This document shows positions 24,326 through 32,994 of a DNA stretch of 57,159 nucleotides, in pieces. The notes below the pieces were generated by a model that saw nothing but the letters and a program-made list of their open reading frames with translations, was not told the origin of the DNA and searched no databases. Every line of letters starts with the position of its first letter. The first letter of the stretch is position 1. The position numbers and the translations under genes are program-made. This DNA is from Bacillota bacterium (GTDB taxonomy: Bacteria; Bacillota; Sulfobacillia; Sulfobacillales; Sulfobacillaceae), in contig JAJZZH010000111.1 in the NCBI GenBank assembly GCA_021797675.1, positions 1 to 57,159 of the forward strand, written 5' to 3'.

Positions 24326-25547
24326 CGCACGCTCCGTCATCATTCGCATCCTCCACGGCCAACATCCACCGCTTTCCATTATACCAGTGAATTCGGTAGG
24401 ATTGCCCGCGCTCGATATCCGAAAAGCCCATCGGCCGCCCGTCGGCGTCGCTCACGTACGTGTATCCGCGTTCGAGCACGCGGCGGGGATTGAGTCCCGA
24501 CAACTGGACCCCCAAGCGGTCCAAACGATGGCGCTCGGACACCAGCATCCGTTCCATCCGGCGTTCGACCCGCTCGTCAAGACGATCCAATTGCACGCGG
24601 CGTCGTTCCACCAGCGCCCGCGGCTGCGTCAAAATTCCGTGGCTGACCCATCCGGCGATCCGCTCCCGCTCGAACTTCAAGCGTCGGCTGAGCGCCTGCT
24701 GGGCGCGGCGTCTGAGGCCGGTAATTTCTTCCCGGAGCCGCTCTTTTTCCGGCACGGCCAGTTCCGCCGCCGCCGACGGCGTAGCCGCCCGCACATCGGC
24801 AATGAGGTCGCTCAAAGTGGTATCGATCTCGTGACCGACAGCCGAGATCACCGGTACCGGAACCTTCGCTACCGCCCGCACCACGGCCTCGTCGTTGAAG
24901 ACGTTCAAATCTTCGCGAGATCCGCCCCCGCGCCCCAGGATGACCACATCCACCGTTTCCGCCGATACCATCGCCAACGCGTTCACAATCGACGCCGCCG
25001 CCCGCTCCCCCTGAACCAATACCGGGTAGAGCACCACCCGCATCCCGGCAAAGCGACGGCCGATGACGGTTTCGACGTCGTGCCGGGCGGCGCCGCTGGG
25101 GGAGGTGATCAAACCGACCGCCCGCGGCAATCGGGGCAGAGGACGCTTGGGACGCGAGAACAGTCCTTCCGCATCGAGTCGCTGTTTGAGTCGTTCCAGC
25201 GCCAGATATGCGGTGCCTGCTCCCATTTCCTGCATAGCTTGAACATAAATTTGAGTCTGTCCGTCGCGTTCGAAGACGCCGATTCTTCCCCGCACCAAGA
25301 CGGCCATCCCGTCCTGAGGCACAAAGCGCACCTTCATGGTATCCCGCCGAAACATGACCGCCCTCATCTGTGCCTGATCATCTTTCAAGGTGAAGTACCA
25401 GTGTCCGGACGAGTGCCGCTTCACCCCCGACAATTCGCCGGCGATCACCAGGTTCTGCCAGGCGGGCACGGCCTCGATCAGCTCTCTAATCGCGGCGATA
25501 AGGCCCGAGACCGTCCAAGTTTGCTCCCTGACCTTTTTTTCCGCCAT
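24312..25547 (-). CDS. xseA: Exodeoxyribonuclease VII large subunit
   Basis: A 411-residue subunit. The N-terminal OB-fold ('GELSGVKRHSSGHWYFTLKD') is followed by the catalytic domain with 'VGLITSPSGAARHDV', 'ILGRGGGSREDLNVFNDE' and 'VISAVGHEIDTTLSDLIAD', then a long charged coiled coil. XseA-XseB remove single-stranded DNA in mismatch repair and other pathways. It starts 3 nt after folD ends and overlaps xseB. Order folD-xseA-xseB-ispA-dxs as in Bacillus. Confidence 0.95.
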   Translation of the reverse strand: MAEKKVREQTWTVSGLIAAIRELIEAVPAWQNLVIAGELSGVKRHSSGHWYFTLKDDQAQMRAVMFRRDTMKVRFVPQDGMAVLVRGRIGVFERDGQTQIYVQAMQEMGAGTAYLALERLKQRLDAEGLFSRPKRPLPRLPRAVGLITSPSGAARHDVETVIGRRFAGMRVVLYPVLVQGERAAASIVNALAMVSAETVDVVILGRGGGSREDLNVFNDEAVVRAVAKVPVPVISAVGHEIDTTLSDLIADVRAATPSAAAELAVPEKERLREEITGLRRRAQQALSRRLKFERERIAGWVSHGILTQPRALVERRRVQLDRLDERVERRMERMLVSERHRLDRLGVQLSGLNPRRVLERGYTYVSDADGRPMGFSDIERGQSYRIHWYNGKRWMLAVEDANDDGACDDSK

Positions 25548-25550
25548 CCG

Positions 25551-26426
25551 TTATGCGCCTCCGACGTTACACCGCCGCTGATATGCCGCCCACGTATTGT
25601 CCATCAGCCCGGCCACGGTCATCGGCCCGATGCCACCCGGGACCGGCGTCACCCTTCCCGCCACGGCCGCCACATCCGGGTTGACGTCCCCCACGACTTT
25701 ACCGTTCGGCAGGCGGTTGGCCCCGCAATCGATTACCACCGCGCCCGGCTTGACCCAGTCCGCGTCAATTAATCGGGCGGTGCCGGCAGCTACGACGAGA
25801 ATGTCGGCGGTGCGGACAACCGTTTTAGGCTCACGGGTGTTTCGATGAATCAGGGTCACGGTCGCATTCTCCCGATTGAGAAACAGCGCCGCCGGCATCC
25901 CGACAAAGCGGTTGCGGCCCACCACCGCGGCGCTGGCTCCGGCCAGCGTGACCCCATAGTGGTTCAGCAGGTATCCCATCCCCACCACCGTCGAGGAAAG
26001 CCACGCCGCCTCACCGGCCGCCAGCCGGCCCAGATTCGCTGCGGTCAAGCCGTCGACGTCTTTTTCGGGGGTGATCCGCGCTAACACCGCATCCCGCTCA
26101 AGATGATCAGGCAAGGGCAGCTGCACCATCACCCCGTCGATGCTCTCCTCCCTGCTCAAGCGCTCGACGGCCTCCTCCGCCGATTGCTGGGTGACGGTGG
26201 CCGGCAACGCCACCTCGCGACATAAAATCCCTACCGCCTCCGCCGCGACGCGTTTGCGGTACACATACCGTGCCCCCTCGGCCTCGGCGTCGACGCGTAC
26301 GATGGCCAACCGCGGTGCCCGCCCGCCCGCTTGGCAGTGATCGCCAATTTCTCTGCGCAACCGATCTTGCCACCGGCGGGCCGCCTTGCGACCGTCCATG
26401 ATGACGGCGCTGCCGAAGTTTTTCAC
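25551..26426 (-). CDS. folD: Methylenetetrahydrofolate dehydrogenase/cyclohydrolase
   Basis: A 291-residue bifunctional enzyme. The active-site 'YVYRKRVAAEAVGI' (catalytic Lys in the YxxxK motif), 'VQLPLPDHLERDAVL', the NADP loop 'SAAVVGRNRFVGMPAA' and the C-terminal 'VTPVPGGIGPMTVAGLMDNT' are present. It interconverts methylene-, methenyl- and 10-formyl-THF, serving glyA and the glycine cleavage genes at 39-44 kb. A GTG at 26424-26426 with an upstream AAAGGGG fits the family N-terminus better than the more distant start at 26447. Confidence 0.94.
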   Translation of the reverse strand: MKNFGSAVIMDGRKAARRWQDRLRREIGDHCQAGGRAPRLAIVRVDAEAEGARYVYRKRVAAEAVGILCREVALPATVTQQSAEEAVERLSREESIDGVMVQLPLPDHLERDAVLARITPEKDVDGLTAANLGRLAAGEAAWLSSTVVGMGYLLNHYGVTLAGASAAVVGRNRFVGMPAALFLNRENATVTLIHRNTREPKTVVRTADILVVAAGTARLIDADWVKPGAVVIDCGANRLPNGKVVGDVNPDVAAVAGRVTPVPGGIGPMTVAGLMDNTWAAYQRRCNVGGA

Positions 26427-26443
26427 ATCCTCTGGCCCCTTTC

Positions 26444-27400
26444 TCACCCTTCGATGCGGTCCTGGCCAATATAGGCCACCCCGACGGCGTTGTCGCGACA
26501 GAGCTCGGGAGGAGCAAAATATAGCTCCCAGCCGTCCCTAGTCAACAGTCGGCGGCTAAGCCTCTGTTGAATCCGTTGATTGGCTGCGACGCCCCCCACC
26601 AGCAACAGGGGACCGGGGGGGAATTTTGCCGCCAACGCCGCCAGCGCCTCGGCCACGGCCATCTCGACGGCTGCCGCCACCAGAGCAGGATCGTCGCCAC
26701 GCTCGATACGCCGTCTGGCCTCCGCTTCCGGTCCGGAAAAGCTTATCCACCAAGCCCCGTCGTGATAGCGGGGACGGCCGAAGGGCAGCGCCGGGTACCC
26801 CGAATCCTGGGTGGCGATCCGCTCCAAATAAGGACCGGCGGGAAACGGGCCTCCCAGCCGTACGCCAACGCGATCGACGAATTGTCCCGCATAGAGGTCG
26901 TCACTGCCCCCCAGGAAGCGGACCTGAGCCAAGCCGCCAGCCGACCGCCACGTTGCCGACACGAGTTCCGTGGTTCCCCCTGAGGCATGCAAAGCGTAAA
27001 AGCGATCGCGGTACGGTCCGCCCGAGCCCACCATCGCTGCCCGAATGTGGCCCTCCTGATGGGTGGTGGCCATCAATGGGACATTCAAGCCGAGCGCCAG
27101 CACTTCAGCCAGTCGGTGCCCCACCTCAAAGGGCGGCAAGTATGAATCACTTACCGGCCGGGGCCGGGTCGACACCGCCACCGCGGCAAGTTCCGAGACC
27201 GGAATCATCGCGAGCGCCTGCGCGATCAGGCCCGGCAACGCCCTGAGATGAGCGAACACGGCGACCTGGGGCCGAATTCCGCGCTCTCCTTGGGGGACCG
27301 GCACCATTTCCCGCTGCTGGAAGCGGATCCCCTTGGGATCGACCGCCGCTACGGAAGCCGTGTAAGCGCTCGCGTCGATGCCCAAGACCGTCCTCTGCAC
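26444..27400 (-). CDS. TsaD/Kae1-like protein (paralogue), function unknown
   Basis: A 318-residue ASKHA-fold protein of the Kae1/TsaD superfamily, not the standard TsaD. The metal site 'TTHQEGHIRAA' (His114, His118) and the C-terminal acidic 'LCRDNAVGVAYIGQ' are kept, as is 'ALHASGGTTELV' in the nucleotide site. Its N-terminus 'VLGIDASAYTASVAAV' differs from the TsaD 'GIETSCDETS' and the protein is shorter. It lies between nusB and folD, where several Clostridia have such a paralogue. It may bind ATP and metal; its substrate is not known. Confidence 0.82.
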   Translation of the reverse strand: MQRTVLGIDASAYTASVAAVDPKGIRFQQREMVPVPQGERGIRPQVAVFAHLRALPGLIAQALAMIPVSELAAVAVSTRPRPVSDSYLPPFEVGHRLAEVLALGLNVPLMATTHQEGHIRAAMVGSGGPYRDRFYALHASGGTTELVSATWRSAGGLAQVRFLGGSDDLYAGQFVDRVGVRLGGPFPAGPYLERIATQDSGYPALPFGRPRYHDGAWWISFSGPEAEARRRIERGDDPALVAAAVEMAVAEALAALAAKFPPGPLLLVGGVAANQRIQQRLSRRLLTRDGWELYFAPPELCRDNAVGVAYIGQDRIEG

Positions 27401-27402
27401 GG

Positions 27403-27837
27403 CTACGGGGCAGGCTGCGAGCGGTCAAGGTCACCCTCTGGACGGAGCTTTTTGGCCATATTGCCTAACACTCCGTTGATGAAGCGCTTGGCCTCGTCAC
27501 CGCTGCTGTAGGAATCGGCCAATTCCAACGCTTCGGCAATAATGACGGCAATGGGCACCCCCGAATCTCCGGTCAACTCAAAGACGGCCAGCCGCAGAAT
27601 ATTGCGGTCAATGGTCGGCATGCGGCCAACCTTCCATTCAACCGCCACGTCTTCAATCTGGCGGTCAATCGCCGCCCGGCCAGCCAAGACTCCCAGCACC
27701 AAACGCTCTACAAACGCCTGATCCTCCGCGGATTCGCCTTGCGTCGCGCGCTGCGTAAGCTGCCGCGGGTCCGAAGCCGCCAAGTCGTACTCGAACAGCA
27801 CTTGCAAGGCGAGTTCCCGCCCTCGATGCCGAGCCAC
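27403..27837 (-). CDS. nusB: Transcription antitermination protein NusB
   Basis: A helical protein of 144 residues with the NusB pattern: 'RHRGRELALQVLFEYDLA' at the start, 'RNILRLAVFELTG' in the middle and 'AVIIAEALELADSYSSGDE' with 'RFINGVLGNMAKKL' at the end. NusB with NusE binds boxA and helps rRNA antitermination. The start is GTG at 27835-27837, 6 nt after GGGGGAG; upstream residues in the longer frame to 27894 look unrelated. Just downstream of the Asp23-like gene, as Bacillus yqhY-nusB. Confidence 0.93.
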   Translation of the reverse strand: MARHRGRELALQVLFEYDLAASDPRQLTQRATQGESAEDQAFVERLVLGVLAGRAAIDRQIEDVAVEWKVGRMPTIDRNILRLAVFELTGDSGVPIAVIIAEALELADSYSSGDEAKRFINGVLGNMAKKLRPEGDLDRSQPAP

Positions 27838-27859
27838 TTCCGTCTCTCCCCCTTCGCGT

Positions 27860-28261
27860 CTATTCGCGGTCGGCAGACGACTCGCCGAAAACAATTCCCT
27901 GAATATGGATATTCACCGTGTCCACGGCGATAGGGGTCATGTGTTCAACCACCCGCTTTACGCGATTTTGCACCCGGCCGGCCAAATCGGGAATGCGCTG
28001 CCCGAATTCCACCAGCAGATGAAGCTCGAACGACGCCCGTCGGTTCCGAATCTCAAGCCGCACCCCCTTGCTGGAGTGCTTGCGGCCCAGCCGCTCGGTC
28101 AGTCCGCCCACCAAGGTCGTCGTCAGTGCGGCCACTCCCGGCTCTTCCAACGCCGCCATCCCGGCAATCGAAGCAATGACTTCGTCGGGAACCCTGATCG
28201 ACGCGTCGACCGTCAGGGTCGACGTCGTCGTTGGTGTTGTCGTTTCGTTGTCAGCATCCAT
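27860..28261 (-). CDS. Asp23/Gls24-family envelope stress protein (YqhY-like)
   Basis: A 133-residue protein matching the Asp23 domain: 'IRVPDEVIASIAGMAALEEP', 'RLGRKHSSKGVRLEI', 'ASFELHLLVEFGQRIPDL' and 'VQNRVKRVVEHM', with the C-terminal 'VNIHIQGIVF'. The N-terminus is threonine-rich. YqhY sits beside accBC in Bacillus and is linked to acetyl-CoA carboxylase control; here it follows accC after a 92-nt gap. That link is from the family, not this sequence. Confidence 0.88.
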   Translation of the reverse strand: MDADNETTTPTTTSTLTVDASIRVPDEVIASIAGMAALEEPGVAALTTTLVGGLTERLGRKHSSKGVRLEIRNRRASFELHLLVEFGQRIPDLAGRVQNRVKRVVEHMTPIAVDTVNIHIQGIVFGESSADRE

Positions 28262-28353
28262 CGGGCTGCCTCCTTCTCTGAAATCCCTCGCGCGGGACCC
28301 GGAAGGACGGTGGCGCTGGCCATCGTCCAGGGCCCGGTCGACCTCGTTCGCGT

Positions 28354-29700
28354 TTAGGCACCCTTCATTCGTGCGGCCAGGAAGTTGGTGTGGATCTGCC
28401 CAGCGTTAAATTCCGCGTCGTCAAAGAGCTGACGGTGCATGGCAATCGTCGTCTTCACGCCCTCCACCTCAAATTCTTCGAGCGCGCGCTTCATCCGCGC
28501 GATCGCCTCGTCGCGCGTTCGGCCCCACGTAACCAGCTTGGCCAGCAGGGAATCATAAAACGGCTGCACCTGATATCCCTCTCCCACGCCCGAATCCACG
28601 CGCACTCCCGGTCCGCCCGGCTCGCGCCACAGCGTCACCTTCCCCGGACTGGGACGAAATCCCTGATCAGGATCTTCCGCGTTGACCCGGCATTCGATAC
28701 TCCAGCCGTTCATGGCAATCTCGGACTGGGCAACCGTAAGGGGGAGTCCGGCGGCAATGCGAATCTGCTCCTTGACAATGTCCACGCCGGTGACCATTTC
28801 AGTCACCGGATGTTCGACCTGCACCCGCGTATTCATTTCCATGAAATAAAAGTGGCCCGTCTCATCTAACAAAAACTCCACCGTGCCCGCATTCGTATAC
28901 CCTACCGCGCGCGCAGCGCGGATGGCCGCTTGACTCATGCGTTCCCGCAAGTCCGCGTTGACCGCCACCGAGGGTGCCTCCTCGACGACCTTCTGTCGCC
29001 GGCGTTGCAGGGAGGATTCCCGTTCGCCCAGCGACACCACGTTGCCCAGGTGGTCGGCGAGGATCTGGATCTCGATGTGGCGCGGGTTCATCAGATATTT
29101 TTCCAGGTACACGTCACCCTGCCCAAAGGCCGACTTGGCCTCGCGGCTCGCGCGTTCGACGGCCTCGGCCAGCTCCTCTCGGGTCTCCACCACCCGGATT
29201 CCCCGTCCTCCCCCCCCATAGGAGGCCTTGACCAGGATGGGATAGCCAATCGCCTCGGCGGTGTCCAGCGCTTCGTCAATGCCCGTCAGCGCCTCCTCGG
29301 TGCCCGGCACGACCGGGATTCCCGCCTCGTTCATGACCAAACGCGCCTGCGCCTTGATGCCCATGTTTTCGATCGCCTCGGGTGGCGGACCGATGAAGAC
29401 CAGCCCCCATGTTTTGCAGACCGCGGCAAAATGGTGGTTTTCGGACAAGAATCCATAGCCGGGATGAACCGCTTCCGCTCCCGTCTGCACCGCCGCGTTA
29501 ATAATATTGGGAATATTTAGGTAACTCAACGTCGCCGGCGATGGGCCAATGGGAAACGCCTCGTCGGCATAGCGCACATGCAACGCATCCTGGTCCGCCT
29601 CCGAATAGACCGCCACGGTCTTGATACCGAGTTCCCGCGCTGCCCGCATGACCCGAATGGCAATTTCACCCCGATTGGCCACCAAAATCTTTTTAAACAG
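28354..29700 (-). CDS. accC: Biotin carboxylase subunit of acetyl-CoA carboxylase
   Basis: A 448-residue ATP-grasp enzyme. The ATP loop 'YGGGGRGIRVVE' and 'HIEIQILADHLGNVVSLGE', and the active site 'FYFMEMNTRVQVEHPVTEMV', are intact. It carboxylates biotin on AccB with ATP and bicarbonate for fatty acid synthesis. Start: the family N-terminus 'FKKILVANRGEIA' extends 5 codons beyond the TTG at 29683-29685 to a CTG at 29698-29700, right after an in-frame TGA (29701-29703). CTG is therefore the only start that keeps the family ends, though TTG is possible. No accB lies next to it. Confidence 0.93.
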   Translation of the reverse strand: MFKKILVANRGEIAIRVMRAARELGIKTVAVYSEADQDALHVRYADEAFPIGPSPATLSYLNIPNIINAAVQTGAEAVHPGYGFLSENHHFAAVCKTWGLVFIGPPPEAIENMGIKAQARLVMNEAGIPVVPGTEEALTGIDEALDTAEAIGYPILVKASYGGGGRGIRVVETREELAEAVERASREAKSAFGQGDVYLEKYLMNPRHIEIQILADHLGNVVSLGERESSLQRRRQKVVEEAPSVAVNADLRERMSQAAIRAARAVGYTNAGTVEFLLDETGHFYFMEMNTRVQVEHPVTEMVTGVDIVKEQIRIAAGLPLTVAQSEIAMNGWSIECRVNAEDPDQGFRPSPGKVTLWREPGGPGVRVDSGVGEGYQVQPFYDSLLAKLVTWGRTRDEAIARMKRALEEFEVEGVKTTIAMHRQLFDDAEFNAGQIHTNFLAARMKGA

Positions 29701-30246
29701 TCAAATCGCCCCGTTTCCACCAAATCTCCTGCCCTAGGAACGAGCCAGCCCGCCTTGATGCCTAGCCGATCACCGATTATGCCGCGCTCGGGGCGTGCCG
29801 GGACGCCGAATGCGCGCACCCGATCCCGACGTCCCCATCCCCGCCGGTTCCCTGGCGCATCGCGGCGAAACGGCCTTTTGCCCAGTAACCGACGGCTTCG
29901 GGTTCCTGTCCCCAACCCCGCCAGCGATACACCAAGCGACCAACCTTCGTCGGCCGGTGCTCAGCTCATGCCGGTTCCCGCTAGGACGAGCGAAGAGGGC
30001 TGCGCGCGGATCCCTGCGTCGATCGCGGCCCGAGGCGCCTTGCCCCATCCCGCGATGAAGCGGACGCCGCCGCTTCACGGCTCCGCCCAACCAGCGGCGG
30101 GAACGCGGTGAACGTGGTTTTCTTCCTTAGGCATTTTAACCCATGTCGGAGCGTTCCGGCTAGATGGCGGCGCTCCCCGACGCGCACCTCCGGGCGGTGG
30201 GAGCGGACCGTCCCCCCGCCCGGGGACATGGTGACGGATAGGCGGG
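29701..30246 (-). other. Non-coding gap where accB would be expected
   Basis: About 545 nt between spoIIIAH and accC. In Bacillus accB (biotin carboxyl carrier) fills this place. No frame shows the biotin-binding AMKM-type motif or the BCCP fold, and no protein-like frame is seen. It may hold an accC promoter, a terminator for spoIIIA and RNA leader sequence; no known riboswitch class was recognised. Confidence 0.5.
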
Positions 30247-30753
30247 TCACCCTTTCGGAAAAATCACCACGTTTTCCGGCGGGAGGCTAGTCACCTGGGT
30301 GACGGTGTCGGCGATCCGAGCTACTTGGCGAGCGGTCAGGCTTTGTGCGCCGATGACGATATCCGCCCGATTGCCCGAGATCGTCGCGGCGGCGAGCGGA
30401 AACCCATGCGCAGCCAGCAGGCCTTCGATGGACGTCTCCTGCTTCAATTCTCGCTGATCACGCACTAACGTGGTCGCTGCCTCGTTCTTGGCTCGCGTCG
30501 AAAGCCCCGGTTGCTTCAGCAAATTCTGAATTGTCGACACTTCGCGGCTCATCATCTGATCGCGCTGCATACGATAGTTCACAAAGTAGTTTTCCAACCG
30601 CGTAACCCCACCCTGAGCCCCCGTCACGTCGTGCGTTCTGGATTTCGCCACCGGCGTGACCTCCGACGCCGTGCGATGATACACGACATACCCCAACAGG
30701 ACCGCCAAGACGGAGACAAAGGCGACAAAGCGAATGATTTGCGGGCGTTGCAT
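30247..30753 (-). CDS. spoIIIAH: Stage III sporulation protein AH
   Basis: A 168-residue protein with one N-terminal transmembrane helix ('IIRFVAFVSVLAVLLGYVVY') and a C-terminal YscJ/FliF-like ring-building domain ('IEGLLAAHGFPLAAATISGN'). SpoIIIAH in the mother-cell membrane zips to SpoIIQ across the intermembrane space, forming the feeding tube. The start ATG at 30753 follows AGGGAGGAAGAG; the longer frame to 30840 adds unrelated sequence. The gene begins shortly after spoIIIAG ends. Confidence 0.93.
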   Translation of the reverse strand: MQRPQIIRFVAFVSVLAVLLGYVVYHRTASEVTPVAKSRTHDVTGAQGGVTRLENYFVNYRMQRDQMMSREVSTIQNLLKQPGLSTRAKNEAATTLVRDQRELKQETSIEGLLAAHGFPLAAATISGNRADIVIGAQSLTARQVARIADTVTQVTSLPPENVVIFPKG

Positions 30754-30836
30754 AGTCTCTTCCTCCCTTTTCGAATGGATCGCTGGTATGGACGTCCTCG
30801 CCGAGGCGCGGCACCCGCGCTCGGCGTGCAAAACCG

Positions 30837-31331
30837 TCAACTGGGTAAGATTAAGACCTGGTAGGCGGGAATTTGCAGCAAGGTCTCCACCGCATTGGTG
30901 AGCTCGCTCCGCACCACGGGATTTTGCGCCGTCCGAGCGACCACGACGACGCCTTGCACGGCCGGCCCCACCTGATCCAAGGGGACCACGCTTTCTCCGT
31001 TATTGTTTTGGACCAGGATCGGAGACAGCGTCCCCGATACCGAACTGGGCGCGGTAACAAATTGTGACTGAATCGTGCGGCTTAACGTAACCGCCGCTTG
31101 CACTTTGCCGACGTTGGGTATGGCCTCGAGTATGCGCACCAATTGGCCTTCGACCAAAGCCTCCTGGACCTCGAGCGTGGGCGTCGCACCCGTACTGAGC
31201 CGGGTCGCGGGCGGAGGCGAATGCCCGCTGCCAATCACCAAAAGTGCGACGCCGAGTCCTGCCAAGATCGCAATTTGGACGAATTTGCCGCGACCTTGGC
31301 CCCACCAATTGCGCCATCCGTTCGCATTCAT
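30837..31331 (-). CDS. spoIIIAG: Stage III sporulation protein AG
   Basis: A 164-residue protein with a single membrane helix near residues 17-36 ('KFVQIAILAGLGVALLVIGS') followed by a ring-building motif domain ('LVRILEAIPNVGKVQAAVTL', 'VVVVARTAQNPVVRSELTNA', 'LLQIPAYQVLILPS'). SpoIIIAG forms a large ring in the SpoIIIA-SpoIIQ channel. It is somewhat shorter than Bacillus SpoIIIAG (about 230). It follows spoIIIAF by 3 nt. Confidence 0.93.
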   Translation of the reverse strand: MNANGWRNWWGQGRGKFVQIAILAGLGVALLVIGSGHSPPPATRLSTGATPTLEVQEALVEGQLVRILEAIPNVGKVQAAVTLSRTIQSQFVTAPSSVSGTLSPILVQNNNGESVVPLDQVGPAVQGVVVVARTAQNPVVRSELTNAVETLLQIPAYQVLILPS

Positions 31332-31334
31332 GCC

Positions 31335-31817
31335 TCATCTCTCCTCTGCCTTCACCCCGGCGACGGTCGTCATATGGATGCCGACGATACGGGCATCCGA
31401 TCCCAGCGTCACCGTCACCGCCTCATGGGCGGCCGCACGGATCAGCTTGGCGGAGGCCCTAGCCCCCACGCCCACCTCGACCAGATAGCGGTTGCCGCCC
31501 AGGGAGTGGATGGCGCAGGATTGGACCCCGGGGACGGTTTGCACCATCGCCTCCGCTTGCCGGACCTCTTCGCTAGCGATGGCCACTTCCAAAGCAGGGC
31601 CTCGGTTGATCCAATTGAGGGCGGTCATGCCTTGGCTGCCGTTGGCCCACCGCCAGAAGCCAATCAAGGGGCGAATCATGATCAGCAACAGGATCAGTCC
31701 CACCATCAGCCCCGCGTAACGCCGGAGATCGCCTTTGGGTAACACGATGTCCACCAGATTGCCCAGCAGCACAATCACGATCAGCGTCTTGACCCAACCT
31801 CCGACCAAGGCCCACAT
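31335..31817 (-). CDS. spoIIIAF: Stage III sporulation protein AF
   Basis: A 160-residue protein. Two N-terminal membrane helices ('WVKTLIVIVLLGNLVDIVL' and 'AGLMVGLILLLIMIRPLIGF') precede a ring-building domain ('VRQAEAMVQTVPGVQSCAIH', 'LVEVGVGARASAKLIRAAAH'). SpoIIIAF is a component of the same channel complex. The ATG at 31815-31817 shares one base with the spoIIIAE stop (TGATG), so translation is probably coupled. A longer frame to 31907 lies inside spoIIIAE and was rejected. Confidence 0.93.
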   Translation of the reverse strand: MWALVGGWVKTLIVIVLLGNLVDIVLPKGDLRRYAGLMVGLILLLIMIRPLIGFWRWANGSQGMTALNWINRGPALEVAIASEEVRQAEAMVQTVPGVQSCAIHSLGGNRYLVEVGVGARASAKLIRAAAHEAVTVTLGSDARIVGIHMTTVAGVKAEER

Positions 31818-32980
31818 CACGGAATCACCCCGTTCGACGCCGAGAGGACGACCGCGGTGAGCAGGAAAAACATCAGGGCCACCGCGCCACCGACCGCAAT
31901 CAGCCATCCAATCGCCGTCGCCATGACATTTAAGCTTTGGGCTACCCCCTCCACCGCCAACGGCTCGGTGGCGGACGCCGCCACCCGGTAAAGAAACATC
32001 ATGACCAACAGCTTAGCCAGGGGAAAGGTTACGGCGACAATAATGGCTAACGCGCCCACTAGGCTGACCGCATTCTTCAGCAGCAGCGACGATCCCAAGA
32101 TGGTCTCCATCGCGTCCGCGATGGCGTTGCCAATGACCGGGACAAACGTCCCCATCAGGAATTTGCTGCCACGCAGCAACACGCCATCGGCCACCGAGCC
32201 GGCGGCGCCTTCCACCGCCAGCACGGCCAGAAACAATGTCATCAGGCCCCCCAGCATGGTCAGCCCGATTTGTCGGAACAAAAGTCCTAGGTTCTTGAGA
32301 GAAAATCGCGGCAGCCAATAGGCCACCAATTCGACCACAGTCGCCAGCATCATCGCCGGCAGCACCCAGTTCTCCGTCAACACCGCCACGATATTCATCG
32401 TGCCCATCATCAGCGGACCGAAGATGCCGGCTGACGTCATCGCGCCGGAACCCGCCATGAGCACAATCACGGTGGGCATCATGGCTTCCATTAAATGGAC
32501 CAACGACCCTACCATGTGATGCACCAGGCCCAGGGCCACGGCGAACGAGCGCAGACCCACCGTAATAAATGCGGAAAACACCACCCAGCGAGCAATCCGA
32601 ACGACTTCGGAAACTTCCGTGCTCTCGGCCAGGCGTTCCAAGAGGCCTGCCAGTACGGCCAAAATGAACAGAATCCCCAGCACGCGGGCCATTTGGCTAA
32701 AGTCGCCCAAGATCGCATATTCCACGCTCTTGAGCAAGATGGACGGATCGAATGGACTCTTCCGGTGCAGCAAGTCGCTCACGACCTGGCCAACACTGGG
32801 GATCGTCACCGGTGATGGTCGGTTGACCAGACGGTTCAGTTCCTGGGTGAAACCGAAATCATGCAGCGCTCGGAGCTGGGCTTGAGTGTCTTTCGCCACG
32901 CTCGCCGCGCGGGCGAGTTTAGGTGCCGCACCCACCGCTACAAGGGCGGCTAACCCACTTCTCCACGGCCTGGGTTTCAT
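31817..32980 (-). CDS. spoIIIAE: Stage III sporulation protein AE
   Basis: A polytopic membrane protein of 387 residues with a signal-like N-terminus and about seven later membrane helices. The 'FGPLMMGTMNIVAVLTENWV' and 'GTFVPVIGNAIADAMETILG' segments are typical of SpoIIIAE. It is thought to be a core membrane component of the channel. Charged loops such as 'LLHRKSPFDPSILLKSVEYA' are conserved-looking. It lies 14 nt after spoIIIAD. Confidence 0.94.
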   Translation of the reverse strand: MKPRPWRSGLAALVAVGAAPKLARAASVAKDTQAQLRALHDFGFTQELNRLVNRPSPVTIPSVGQVVSDLLHRKSPFDPSILLKSVEYAILGDFSQMARVLGILFILAVLAGLLERLAESTEVSEVVRIARWVVFSAFITVGLRSFAVALGLVHHMVGSLVHLMEAMMPTVIVLMAGSGAMTSAGIFGPLMMGTMNIVAVLTENWVLPAMMLATVVELVAYWLPRFSLKNLGLLFRQIGLTMLGGLMTLFLAVLAVEGAAGSVADGVLLRGSKFLMGTFVPVIGNAIADAMETILGSSLLLKNAVSLVGALAIIVAVTFPLAKLLVMMFLYRVAASATEPLAVEGVAQSLNVMATAIGWLIAVGGAVALMFFLLTAVVLSASNGVIP

Positions 32981-32994
32981 AGCTCCCCTTTCCC

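Noticed and set aside
24294-25772. 492-codon plus-strand frame opposite xseA
   Set aside because: Shadow of xseA, xseB and folD; no family pattern.
28262-28353. Extra gene between accC and the Asp23-like gene
   Set aside because: Only 92 nt with no start context.
29770-30090. accB or biotin carrier in the gap before accC
   Set aside because: None of the frames has a biotinylation motif or beta-barrel pattern.
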